Positions 6,094 through 12,661 of a DNA stretch of 12,661 nt are shown in pieces; position 1 is the first letter of the stretch, and every line of letters starts with the position of its first letter. Source of the DNA: Bacteroidota bacterium (lineage in GTDB: Bacteria; Bacteroidota; Bacteroidia; Chitinophagales; Chitinophagaceae); the NCBI GenBank assembly GCA_028875955.1, contig JAGWTX010000012.1, positions 1 to 12,661 of the forward strand, in the 5' to 3' direction. A model generated the notes under the pieces. That model was given only the letters and a program-made list of their open reading frames with translations, was not told where the DNA came from and ran no database searches. The position numbers and the translations under genes are program-made.

Positions 6094-6097
6094 CCCC

Positions 6098-6379
6098 ATG
6101 TCTGAATTTCATATTGGCGACGCCATCAAGGGGTTTGTAAACAAGAGCCAGTTGCGCAACGGGATCCGTGCTGTGCAGATAGAAGAGATATGGGAGCAAT
6201 TGATGGGAAAAACCATTGCCAAATACACGGATAAGATCCAGATCATCCAGCAGAAATTATTTATCCATACCGCAGTGGGGCCGTTGAAAAACGAATTGCT
6301 TTATCAGAAACAGCAGATCATTGATCGTGTGAATGAGGCGTTTGGGGAAACCGTGATCAACGAAGTGATTATCCACTAA
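6098..6379 (+). CDS. DUF721 / DciA-like protein
   Basis: A 93-residue protein with the DUF721 pattern: a short N-terminal helix (IGDAIKGFVNKSQLRNGI), the IEEIWEQLMGKTIAKYTDKI segment at about residues 28-47, a beta strand KLFIHTAVGPLKNELLYQK at about 53-71, and a closing helix-strand. The W-x(2)-L-[MV]-G core and the strand ending L-[KR]-N-E-L are characteristic. In other bacteria, DciA, a DUF721 protein, helps load the DnaB replicative helicase; this short form lacks the extra domain of longer DciA, so the same job is an inference. Position directly after recF supports a replication or repair link. It converges on the permease gene with only 6 bp between the two stops, so transcripts may run into each other. 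Confidence 0.85.
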   Translation: MSEFHIGDAIKGFVNKSQLRNGIRAVQIEEIWEQLMGKTIAKYTDKIQIIQQKLFIHTAVGPLKNELLYQKQQIIDRVNEAFGETVINEVIIH

Positions 6380-6385
6380 CCCTTC

Positions 6386-7432
6386 CTATTGAATCCTCAC
6401 CCGGGGATCCACCAGCCCATACAGGACATCTGCCAGTAAATTGACCAGGATAAAAAATGCAGCGGTCAGTAAGACACTGCCCATGACCACCGGGAAATCC
6501 AGTTTCTCCAGCGCATCCACGGTCACTTTTCCAATGCCTTTCCATCCGAAGATATATTCTACAAAAAAAGCACCTGCCAGCAATTCGGCAAACCAGCCTG
6601 TTATGGCAGTGATCACCGGATTCAGGGCATTGCGCAATGCATGTACAAAAACCACTTTTTTCCTGCTGAGCCCCTTGGCAAATGCGGTTCGGATATAGTC
6701 CTGGTCCAGCACATCCAGCATGGCACTTCTGGTCAGTTGTGTGATGATGGCCAGTGGACGGATGCCCAGTGTGATGGCAGGCAGGATAAGATTCTGCAGG
6801 GACAATTGTTTTCCTGCAAAGGGATCGGTTGTATAGAGGCTGCCTGTCATGTGCAGACCTGTTAGATTACTGAATACAAATCCAAACAGATAGGCTATGA
6901 TAATTCCCATAAAAAAAGAAGGGGCAGAAATGCCCAATACGCTGGCAAAAACGGATGTCGTATCCATCCAGGTATTTTTTTTGACGGCTGCCAGTACCCC
7001 TAATAAAATACCCAGAACCGTAGCCAGTGCCATGGCCGCAATGGCCAGGATCAGGGTGCCCGGAAGGGCTTCCCATAATACATCCGCAACCTGTTTTTTG
7101 GTTTGATAGGATCTTCGGAGATAAGGTATTTTAATTGCCAGTGTATTTTCGCCACCAATAAAGAACCCCTTCAATTGTTTTTCTTTGATCTCCTTTCTGC
7201 TATGCAGGGCTATCGGAGATACATCATTCATGTATAACAGAAACTGCTTCCATTTTGGCTGATCGAGGGCAAGTTCTTTTCGTATGTTGGACAAGGTCGT
7301 ACTGTCGCCCGACTGCCCCAATACCAATCTGGCCGGATCTCCCAATCCCTGGAAGAGAAAAAAAACAAGCATCACCACTCCAGCCAAAACTGCAATGCCA
7401 TAACCGGTTTTTCTGATCAGGTATCGAAACAT
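6386..7432 (-). CDS. OppB/DppB-type ABC transporter permease
   Basis: A 348-residue inner-membrane permease of the peptide/nickel (OppB/DppB) family. TM1 is at about 11-29, followed by a long periplasmic loop to about 120, then TM segments near 122-148, 160-188, 213-232, 273-294 and 313-338. The cytoplasmic EAA loop, DYIRTAFAKGLSRKK through ALRNALNPVI at about 245-274, contacts the ATPase. It ends in VDPRVRIQ, the family's usual terminus. The periplasmic loop is longer than in E. coli DppB, as I recall. No partner permease, ATPase or substrate-binding protein is in the window, so the substrate is unknown and partners must lie elsewhere. It follows the DoxX gene by 9 bp, so co-transcription is likely. 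Confidence 0.93.
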   Translation of the reverse strand: MFRYLIRKTGYGIAVLAGVVMLVFFLFQGLGDPARLVLGQSGDSTTLSNIRKELALDQPKWKQFLLYMNDVSPIALHSRKEIKEKQLKGFFIGGENTLAIKIPYLRRSYQTKKQVADVLWEALPGTLILAIAAMALATVLGILLGVLAAVKKNTWMDTTSVFASVLGISAPSFFMGIIIAYLFGFVFSNLTGLHMTGSLYTTDPFAGKQLSLQNLILPAITLGIRPLAIITQLTRSAMLDVLDQDYIRTAFAKGLSRKKVVFVHALRNALNPVITAITGWFAELLAGAFFVEYIFGWKGIGKVTVDALEKLDFPVVMGSVLLTAAFFILVNLLADVLYGLVDPRVRIQ

Positions 7433-7441
7433 GATTTTCGT

Positions 7442-8548
7442 TTAAGGCAATTGCTGGATTTCCCTGATCACCTGGTCTGCATCCGCATAACTGGTCTTGG
7501 ATACAACAGTGGCTCCCCGCATCATGAAATAGGTTGGGTTGGCCCTGGCTGCGGTTTTGATCACGGTTGCATCACAGGTAAGAATCGGGATATCCGGAAA
7601 TCTGGCCACTGATTTTTCCGCATCGGCGGTAACCATCAGCAATGTGAGCTTTTTCCTGGCAGCCAGTTTTGCGATCTCTTCCAGTCCGCTTGCCCAGTCA
7701 TCCACTTTATTGAGGTCTTTTACAAACACGAGCATATAGGGTTCCTGGCGGGCAAATACGGCTGCGGTTGTGTCTGCGCCAGAAAGGGTCTGTAAGGAGA
7801 AATCGAGAATCCTGGCTACCTTACCGTTCCCTTTTTTTACAAGTTTATCCTTTCTATCCTGAAAAATATAGGTGGAATCAAAATCTTCCGGAAAATGTGC
7901 CTGGTCAAATTCAACTTTTTTGCCATTTCTTTCGTAGGTAAACACGATGGAAAAACTATCCGGTATTGCACCGGCGGGTGTCTGCATCTGTTCCAGGATA
8001 TTGTTTCCTTTTTTATAGGGTAAACAGTCCACCAGCGGCAGATGTTTGAGTACATAAAACTGACCAAAAGTGGTGGCTGCTGTCACCAATAACAAAACAG
8101 AAAGTGCCAGACTGGCTTTTACGATCGATTCGATTCTTCGATGCGACAGGAATAAGACCAGGATCAGGATCATCAATGCAATGTCTTTTTCAAAGGATTG
8201 CAGTGGGGTCAGGGGCAGACAATCCCCAAAACAACCACAGGTTTTGATCTTACCTGAGAATAAGGCATACCCGGTTAAGAAAGTAAAGAAAATGATCAGC
8301 AGCAACAGTAACCAGCTGAACAGACGCATCCGCCATCCTATGATAACCGCCACCCCTGCTAGTACTTCAAATACATTCATCACCATGGCAAAAAACAGGG
8401 TATAGCTATCCAGTCCGTGCAGGTTCCAAACCTCGAAAAATTCCTGCATTTTATAGCTCAGTCCCAATGGGTCATTGGCTTTGATCAGACCTGAAAAAAT
8501 AAACAGGAGACCAACTGTCCAGCGTATGATTAACAATCCTTTTTTCAT
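7442..8548 (-). CDS. DoxX/MauE-like membrane protein, BT_3928 type
   Basis: A two-part protein of 368 residues. The N-terminal half is a DoxX/MauE-like membrane domain: helices near 5-22, 50-71, 76-96, 122-136 and 145-163, with IRWTVGLLFIFSGLIKANDP at the start and a Cys cluster KTCGCFGDC at about 102-110, between helices 3 and 4. The C-terminal part (about 197-368) looks periplasmic and thioredoxin-like: YMLVFVKDL strand at 271-279, LTLLMVTAD at 301-309, and NPTYFMM at 337-343 with a candidate cis-Pro. The usual CxxC is missing; only C325 is present there, plus C175 after the last helix. The arrangement suits a quinone- or thiol-linked redox relay, but function is not established. It resembles the Bacteroidota group called BT_3928 family. 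It lies between the DUF1599 and permease genes. Confidence 0.85.
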   Translation of the reverse strand: MKKGLLIIRWTVGLLFIFSGLIKANDPLGLSYKMQEFFEVWNLHGLDSYTLFFAMVMNVFEVLAGVAVIIGWRMRLFSWLLLLLIIFFTFLTGYALFSGKIKTCGCFGDCLPLTPLQSFEKDIALMILILVLFLSHRRIESIVKASLALSVLLLVTAATTFGQFYVLKHLPLVDCLPYKKGNNILEQMQTPAGAIPDSFSIVFTYERNGKKVEFDQAHFPEDFDSTYIFQDRKDKLVKKGNGKVARILDFSLQTLSGADTTAAVFARQEPYMLVFVKDLNKVDDWASGLEEIAKLAARKKLTLLMVTADAEKSVARFPDIPILTCDATVIKTAARANPTYFMMRGATVVSKTSYADADQVIREIQQLP

Positions 8549-8608
8549 ATCTCTTTTATTTTTGCCAGTAAACCGGCATACATGATTCTTTTTTGAAAAC
8601 CATCCCGG

Positions 8609-9154
8609 CTACTGTTTTCCTTCGGCAATCAGGATAAGTGCAAAGACGGCATAATTGATGATGTCCACATAATTGGCATCAATCCCTTCACTGATAAGTG
8701 TTTTCCCATCGTTGTTCAAAATCTGTTTGATCCGCATGAGTTTCATCAGGATCAGGTCTGCAAAACTTTGCTGGCTCATTTCCCGCCAGGCTTCCCCATA
8801 ATCGTGGTTCTTATCCAGCATGGTGTTTCTGGCAAGCAGTATGTTTTTGTCATACAGTGCATCCACCTGTTCAACGGGCAGTTCTTCCACCATGGCTTGT
8901 CCCAGTTCCATCTGCATCAATCCGATCACGGCATAATTCAAGATACCTTTGAATTCCGAAGGTATATCATCCCCTACTTTCTGTGTATTCAGATCCTGTA
9001 TGGTCCGGATACGCAGCGCTTTGATAAAGATCTGATCTACCACGGAAATGGTGCGCAGAACGCGCCAGGCCGTGCCATAGTCCCGGGTTTTCTTGATAAA
9101 GATTTCCTTACAACTGTTCACTGCCTGATCGTATTGCTGATTGGTATCCCCCAT
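8609..9154 (-). CDS. DUF1599 protein with internal duplication
   Basis: An all-helical cytoplasmic protein of 181 residues that consists of two similar halves. Half one, about 20-83, has KKTRDYGTAW (21-30), then DQIFIKALRIRTIQ (40-53) and LNYAVIGL (72-79). Half two, about 112-176, has DKNHDYGEAW (114-123), DLILMKLMRIKQIL (133-146) and INYAVFAL (166-173). The repeated DYGxAW, KxxRI and NYA positions are the DUF1599 signature. The layout of acidic and basic residues on helices recalls all-alpha NTP pyrophosphohydrolases such as MazG, but that is inference from pattern only. Function is unknown. It heads the minus-strand unit with the DoxX gene (60 bp downstream) and diverges from folP across 68 bp, an adjacency I recall from other Bacteroidota. 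Confidence 0.87.
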   Translation of the reverse strand: MGDTNQQYDQAVNSCKEIFIKKTRDYGTAWRVLRTISVVDQIFIKALRIRTIQDLNTQKVGDDIPSEFKGILNYAVIGLMQMELGQAMVEELPVEQVDALYDKNILLARNTMLDKNHDYGEAWREMSQQSFADLILMKLMRIKQILNNDGKTLISEGIDANYVDIINYAVFALILIAEGKQ

Positions 9155-9184
9155 TTTAACAGAATGCTTTAATGTCTTTGGTAA

Positions 9185-9192
9185 TATCTTTG
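9185..9192 (+). promoter_or_regulatory. folP -7 box
   Basis: TATCTTTG is an exact TAnnTTTG match, ending 30 nt before the folP ATG, giving a short leader. A near-repeat, TGTCTTTG at 9173-9180, precedes it by 4 nt and could be an alternative box. No clear -33 element at the standard spacing. Confidence 0.5.
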
Positions 9193-9222
9193 AAGAGAAT
9201 GCAAGATAATTGAATACAGAGT

Positions 9223-10047
9223 ATGTTCACACTTAACTGTAAAGGAAGATTGCTGGCTATCAGGGAACCCATTGTCATGGGCATCATCAATGCCACTCCG
9301 GATTCCTTTTTCCGCGGCAGCCGCAGGGAATCCGTACTGGATGCCCTCGAGACTGCTGAAAACATGCTGGCCCAGGGGGCTGCCATTTTGGATATCGGGG
9401 GGCAAAGCACCCGACCGGGAAGTAAGCCTTTAACCGCCGAAGATGAATTGAAGCGGGTACTGCCAGTTGTAGACGCCATCAACCGGCGGTTTCCTGAAGC
9501 CTTTATCAGTATTGACACTTATCATGCGATGGTTGCCCGGGAGGCCGTATCGGCAGGTGCGGTTATTGTAAACGATATCAGTGGCGGATCTTTTGATGAA
9601 GCGATGCTTGATACGGTGGCCAGTCTGCATACGCCCTATGTTTGTATGCATAATAAGGGAAACCCGGAACAGATGCATTCGATCACCCCTTATGAGGATG
9701 TGACTCGGGAGGTATTGGATTATTTTATTGCCAAAAAAGCCATCTGTCTGGAGAAAGGTATTACCGATCTGATCATTGACCCCGGTTTTGGTTTCAGCAA
9801 AACAGCAGACCTCAATTTTCAATTACTGAAACAACTGGAAGTGTTTTCGGTACTGGAAAAACCGCTATTGATCGGTGTATCCCGGAAATCCACGATCTAT
9901 AAAACCCTGGGCATAACCGCAGAAAAGGCGCTGAATGGCACTACGGTTCTTCATACGGCCGCCCTGCTGAAAGGTGCTGCCATCCTTAGGGTGCATGATG
10001 TCAGAGAGGCGATGGAAGCCATCACCTTAACAAACAGGTTAAAGTAA
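9223..10047 (+). CDS. folP: Dihydropteroate synthase
   Basis: Joins 6-hydroxymethyl-dihydropterin diphosphate and p-aminobenzoate to give 7,8-dihydropteroate in folate synthesis; it is the sulfonamide target. At 274 residues it has typical length. Motifs follow family order: GIINATPDSF at 20-29, LDIGGQSTRPGS at 56-67, IDTYHA at 97-102, VNDISGG at 116-122, IDPGFGFSKT at 185-194, GVSRKS at 218-223 and LRVHDV at 255-260. The barrel looks complete and active. The second motif has GGQSTRPGS where many relatives have GGESTRPG, a small variation also seen in Bacteroidota. The ATG at 9223 is 30 nt after a perfect -7 box. It diverges from the DUF1599 gene and ends at a hairpin shared with the FKBP gene. 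Confidence 0.97.
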   Translation: MFTLNCKGRLLAIREPIVMGIINATPDSFFRGSRRESVLDALETAENMLAQGAAILDIGGQSTRPGSKPLTAEDELKRVLPVVDAINRRFPEAFISIDTYHAMVAREAVSAGAVIVNDISGGSFDEAMLDTVASLHTPYVCMHNKGNPEQMHSITPYEDVTREVLDYFIAKKAICLEKGITDLIIDPGFGFSKTADLNFQLLKQLEVFSVLEKPLLIGVSRKSTIYKTLGITAEKALNGTTVLHTAALLKGAAILRVHDVREAMEAITLTNRLK

Positions 10048-10077
10048 AAAAAGAGTCTCCCGTATGGAAGACTCTTT
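10045..10077. terminator. Hairpin terminator between folP and the FKBP gene
   Basis: The stem AAAGAGTCT (10050-10058) pairs perfectly with AGACTCTTT (10069-10077), and two further G-C pairs follow a mismatch. On the minus strand the hairpin is followed by seven T (from the A-run at 10046-10052), so it should stop FKBP transcription about 25 nt after that gene's stop. In the folP direction only three T follow, so termination there is weaker. Confidence 0.8.
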
Positions 10078-10101
10078 CAATGATTTATTCAATGGCTATT
10101 C

Positions 10102-11016
10102 TTATTTCTTAGGCTGTGGCTGTCCGGGTGCCGGAGTAGCTGCTGGCGGTGCCGGTGTGGTAACATCCAGCATCTCAACATCAAAAACCAGGTTTGAATA
10201 GGCTGGAACTACCGGTGGTTGACCACCCTGTCCATAAGCCAGCATAGAAGGAATAAAGATCTTTCCTTTTCCGCCCTTACCAAATAAACGCAATGCCTCA
10301 TCCAGACCCGGTATAACGGCATTGGTTCCGACCACCACCACCATGGGTTGGTTATTGGGTTTGGTTTTATCCATATTGGAATCAAATTCTTTCCCGTTCA
10401 GAAAAGTACCCCTGTAAAGAACACTTGCCTGTTTACCGGAATCTGCTTTCATGGCATCGCCCGGATTTTCTACTTCAACCAGAACACCGGATGTGGTTGA
10501 TTGGGTTTTGATACCTTTTTTGGTGGTGAAATCCTTTAATTCCTTGATTTCCCTGTCTTTTTCCAGAACCTGCTCATTTTGCAGATCGGCAGAAGCTTCC
10601 TGCTGACTGGCAAATGTTTTCAGGATTTCCACACGGCCATTGATCACGTCTTTTGCATGGAACATGTCGTTATATTCGATCATTCCCAGTTTTTTCAGGG
10701 TGTCAACACTCATCACAAAAGCAACTTTATCCCCTACACCGCATTTGGTAATGATTTCCAGAAAACTGTGTTTGGCCGGACGGGTAGTATCCACAACCAT
10801 ATAACCGGGTATATGTCCGTAAGAAGAAGTCAGTACGGTATCCTTGGCCCCGATCTTATATTCAATATTGAATTTTACAAACTGACCTTGTTTCAGTGTT
10901 TCCTTACTGTTTCCTTTGGTGATCTTATAGGCAAGACCAGAAGGGGTTTTTTGATATTGATTACAGCTTGCAAGCAATACGATGGCTACGAATAGCGCTA
11001 GGGTTGTTCTCATCAT
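10102..11016 (-). CDS. Lipoprotein with two FKBP-type prolyl isomerase domains
   Basis: An envelope-anchored peptidyl-prolyl cis-trans isomerase of 304 residues. The lipobox LLASC ends at Cys18. A first FKBP-like domain spans about 40-135 (QFVKFNIEYK, LEIITKCGVGDKVAFVMSVD), with weakly conserved active-site residues, so it may be structural or chaperone-like. A charged helical linker at about 137-165 leads to a second FKBP domain at about 195-285, with YRGTFLNGKEFDSN, VIPGLDEALRLF, IPSMLAYG and YSNLVFDVEMLDV, the familiar order. A Pro/Ala-rich tail (287-304) ends the protein. It likely assists folding of outer-envelope proteins; which clients is unknown. It begins 6 bp after the nrnA stop, so the two should share a transcript. 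Confidence 0.92.
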   Translation of the reverse strand: MMRTTLALFVAIVLLASCNQYQKTPSGLAYKITKGNSKETLKQGQFVKFNIEYKIGAKDTVLTSSYGHIPGYMVVDTTRPAKHSFLEIITKCGVGDKVAFVMSVDTLKKLGMIEYNDMFHAKDVINGRVEILKTFASQQEASADLQNEQVLEKDREIKELKDFTTKKGIKTQSTTSGVLVEVENPGDAMKADSGKQASVLYRGTFLNGKEFDSNMDKTKPNNQPMVVVVGTNAVIPGLDEALRLFGKGGKGKIFIPSMLAYGQGGQPPVVPAYSNLVFDVEMLDVTTPAPPAATPAPGQPQPKK

Positions 11017-11022
11017 TTGATT

Positions 11023-12030
11023 TTATTGTAGTTGATTTTTATACGATGGTAATACTTCGTGAAACTTTTTTATGTTCTCATCCAGGCTGTCGTAACTACC
11101 CCCACCGGCAGCGTTTACATGACCGCCTCCGTTAAAATGGGTCCTGGCAAAACTGTTCACATCAAAATCTCCTTTGCTCCGGAAACTCCATTTGCGTTCA
11201 CCTTCCCTGTCGATCACCAGTGCCCCAAAGCGGATACCCTGGATGGTTAACAGATAATTTACCAGTCCTTCCGTGTCCCCGGTCTTGATGTTGAATTTGT
11301 TCAGGTCAGCCTTTGTAATATACATCAATGCGGTATTATATTCATACAACACTTCCATCCTGTTCAGGAGGGCATATCCGATAAAGCGCAGCCTGTTCTC
11401 CAGAAAATTGTCATAGATATTATTATGGATGCGGGTATGTACGAGCCCGTGGTCTTTTAAATCTGCCACCATCCTGTGCACGGATGCGGAAGTAGCCGGG
11501 AAACGGAAAGAACCGGTATCGGTCATTACGCCGGTATACAGACATTCAGCCATCGTGGCGTTGAGCAGGTTTCCATGTCCGGAATCCACGATAAAATCAT
11601 AAACCATTTCACAGGTGGAACTTTTTGCCGTATTGCTGATGCCATAGTTAAATGCTTCTTCCTGGGGCTGTTCATGATGGTCAATCAGGATTTTTGTACA
11701 GTTTGCCGCCAGAAGGGGTTTTTCCATGTGTTTGGTCCGATGCAGAATATTGAAGTCCAGGCAATAGATATGATGCGCCTGTTCGATCAGGGAGATGGAT
11801 TTCTCCTTATGCTGTTCAAAATTGATCACCTGGTCGATACCGGGCATCCAATCCAGGAAATCGGCCCAGTTGGTGGGTGAGATCACTGTGGCTTCGTGAC
11901 CCAGGCTTATCAGGAAATGGTACAAACCCAATGTAGAGCCCATAGCATCCCCATCCGGCTTTTGGTGCATGGTAATCACTACTTTGGCCGGTGTGAGCAA
12001 TTGGGGATAGAAATGTTCGATTGATTGCAT
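11023..12030 (-). CDS. DHH phosphoesterase, NrnA-type nanoRNase
   Basis: A 335-residue DHH/DHHA1 phosphoesterase of the NrnA type. NrnA degrades 2-5-nt RNAs and dephosphorylates pAp; the family also includes c-di-AMP/pApA hydrolases without PAS/GGDEF domains. Motif I is HQKPDGDAMGS at 22-32, motif II CLDFN at 90-94, motif III DHH at 117-119 and motif IV TGVMTDTGSFRF at 167-178, so metal ligands are complete. The DHHA1 substrate-binding GGGHVNAAGG is at 301-310. The ATG at 12030 gives MQSIEHFYPQL; the frame extends to a GTG at 12060, but that region contains a -7 box. It is the first gene of the unit with the FKBP gene and diverges from ndk across 134 bp. Oligoribonuclease function is the best guess, with pApA hydrolysis the alternative. 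Confidence 0.92.
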   Translation of the reverse strand: MQSIEHFYPQLLTPAKVVITMHQKPDGDAMGSTLGLYHFLISLGHEATVISPTNWADFLDWMPGIDQVINFEQHKEKSISLIEQAHHIYCLDFNILHRTKHMEKPLLAANCTKILIDHHEQPQEEAFNYGISNTAKSSTCEMVYDFIVDSGHGNLLNATMAECLYTGVMTDTGSFRFPATSASVHRMVADLKDHGLVHTRIHNNIYDNFLENRLRFIGYALLNRMEVLYEYNTALMYITKADLNKFNIKTGDTEGLVNYLLTIQGIRFGALVIDREGERKWSFRSKGDFDVNSFARTHFNGGGHVNAAGGGSYDSLDENIKKFHEVLPSYKNQLQ

Positions 12031-12040
12031 GTGATGGGCG

Positions 12041-12072
12041 CAAAATTGCGCTTTCCGCACTATTCTATCAAA
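12041..12072 (-). promoter_or_regulatory. Candidate nrnA promoter with inverted repeat
   Basis: The minus strand has TTTG at 12072-12069, a 20-bp spacer and CAATTTTG at 12048-12041, one mismatch from TAnnTTTG, ending 10 nt before the ATG. The -7 box is embedded in a perfect 6-bp inverted repeat, GCGCAA-AA-TTGCGC at 12038-12051, that could be an operator or simply a chance palindrome. Confidence 0.45.
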
Positions 12073-12134
12073 TCAATTTGTCAGGATTTAACAAAAATCA
12101 GGGATGTTTCTGCTTAAAACGATGGGGTTATGCT

Positions 12135-12142
12135 TACTTTTG
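12135..12142 (+). promoter_or_regulatory. ndk -7 box
   Basis: TACTTTTG fits TAnnTTTG exactly and ends 22 nt before the ndk ATG at 12165. The following bases, CCGCC, match those after the pyrE box (TACTTTCG then CCGC). No clear TTTG -33 element. Confidence 0.55.
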
Positions 12143-12164
12143 CCGCCGAAATTTTACAAACTAT

Positions 12165-12581
12165 ATGAGTAACCGAACATTTACCATGATCAAACCGGAT
12201 GCCACCCAGAAAGGTTATACCGGCGCTATTTTAGACCAGATTATCAAAGCAGGTTTTACCGTTAAGGCCATGAAATGGACCAAACTGACTGTTGAGCAGG
12301 CTGGTTTGTTTTATGATATTCACCGCGAAAGACCTTTTTTTGGAGAACTGGTTGAGTTTATGAGCAGCGGACCCATTGTGGCAGCCATTCTTGAAAAAGA
12401 AAATGCGGTGGCTGATTTCAGAAAATTGATCGGGGCCACCAATCCTGCCCAGGCAGAAGAAGGCACCATCCGGAAATTATATGCAGCATCCGTTGGTGAG
12501 AATGCTGTTCATGGCAGTGACAGCGATGAAAATGCAGCAATAGAAGGAGATTTTTTCTTTTCTAAGTTGGAACGTTTCTAA
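12165..12581 (+). CDS. ndk: Nucleoside diphosphate kinase
   Basis: Transfers the gamma phosphate of ATP to other (d)NDPs through a phospho-histidine, balancing NTP and dNTP pools. At 138 residues it has the canonical length. FTMIKPDA at 6-13 holds the conserved Lys; R54 and F59 of RERPFFGEL lie in the nucleotide-binding helix region; the catalytic His116 is in NAVHGSDS at 113-120. The residue after this motif is Asp (DENA) where many species have Pro; I recall this variant from Bacteroidota and expect no loss of activity. The ATG at 12165 gives MSNRTFTMIKP, exactly as in relatives; the frame stays open to 12021 but that would enter the -7 box and the nrnA promoter. It is monocistronic, with its own promoter and terminator, and divergent from nrnA. 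Confidence 0.98.
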   Translation: MSNRTFTMIKPDATQKGYTGAILDQIIKAGFTVKAMKWTKLTVEQAGLFYDIHRERPFFGELVEFMSSGPIVAAILEKENAVADFRKLIGATNPAQAEEGTIRKLYAASVGENAVHGSDSDENAAIEGDFFFSKLERF

Positions 12582-12603
12582 ACGGATCCATGATTTTTTT
12601 TAC

Positions 12604-12633
12604 AAGGTTCTCTATAAAAGAGAACCTTTTTTT
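12604..12633 (+). terminator. Rho-independent terminator of ndk
   Basis: A perfect 10-bp stem, AAGGTTCTCT (12604-12613) with AGAGAACCTT (12619-12628), a 5-nt loop ATAAA, and a run of seven T at 12627-12633. It lies 22 bp after the ndk stop. It has no T-run on the minus strand, so it works in the plus direction only. The remaining 28 bp to the window end hold no gene. Confidence 0.93.
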
Positions 12634-12661
12634 ATGCAAATACAAAAGGGTCCCCTGTTTT

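Noticed and set aside
11476..11880. A 134-codon plus-strand frame opposite nrnA, and a similar one at 8768-9172 opposite DUF1599
   Set aside because: Both are antisense to well-supported genes and show no family features; high open-frame length follows from the codon use of the real genes.
12021..12164. N-terminal extension of ndk by 48 codons
   Set aside because: It would run through the ndk -7 box and the nrnA promoter; NDK proteins begin at the ATG at 12165.
1..12661. CRISPR array, tRNA, rRNA, IS element, phage or toxin-antitoxin genes
   Set aside because: No regularly spaced direct repeats, cloverleaf-like segments, transposase motifs or small toxin pairs were seen on either strand.

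Overview
The window looks like an ordinary core-genome stretch of a Bacteroidota chromosome, probably a Chitinophagaceae relative. Several things suggest this: protein flavour (a BT_3928-type DoxX protein, DUF1599 next to folP, PyrR next to PyrB, LASC/LFAC lipoprotein signals), promoter -7 boxes of the form TAnnTTTG instead of sigma70 boxes, weak or absent Shine-Dalgarno sequences, and mid-range G+C by eye. No IS element, phage gene, CRISPR array, tRNA or rRNA was seen. The genus-level placement is inference.

Layout, left to right. A small LEA14-like lipoprotein (+) is followed by a 145-bp gene-free convergent gap with decayed repeats. Next is a minus-strand pair, pyrE then a secreted CWQC metal-binding-like protein, divergent from a NUDIX hydrolase (+). 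A minus-strand run follows: pyrR, pyrB, coaD and a YdiI/MenI-like hotdog thioesterase. Divergent from pyrR lies recF (+). After a G-rich inverted repeat comes a DUF721/DciA-like gene (+). Convergent to that is a minus-strand group: DUF1599 protein, BT_3928-type DoxX protein and an OppB/DppB-type permease. folP (+) diverges from DUF1599 and converges on a minus-strand pair (NrnA-type DHH phosphoesterase, then a two-domain FKBP lipoprotein), with a hairpin terminator between. ndk (+), with its own terminator, closes the window.

The theme is nucleotide and cofactor housekeeping. pyrB, pyrE and pyrR serve UMP synthesis and its control. ndk balances NTPs, NrnA recycles short oligoribonucleotides, coaD makes CoA, folP makes folate, and recF and DUF721/DciA serve replication and repair. 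Several genes have a -7 box ending only 4-10 nt before the start codon, which predicts very short or leaderless mRNAs.

I found no convincing undescribed multi-gene system. The most useful leads are non-coding: a G-rich 19-bp inverted repeat between recF and DUF721 with a related degenerate copy near the left end, a palindrome inside the pyrB promoter repeated at the start of recF, and the pattern of near-leaderless promoters. At protein level, the internal duplication of the DUF1599 protein and the Cys-poor thioredoxin-like tail of the DoxX protein deserve a look.
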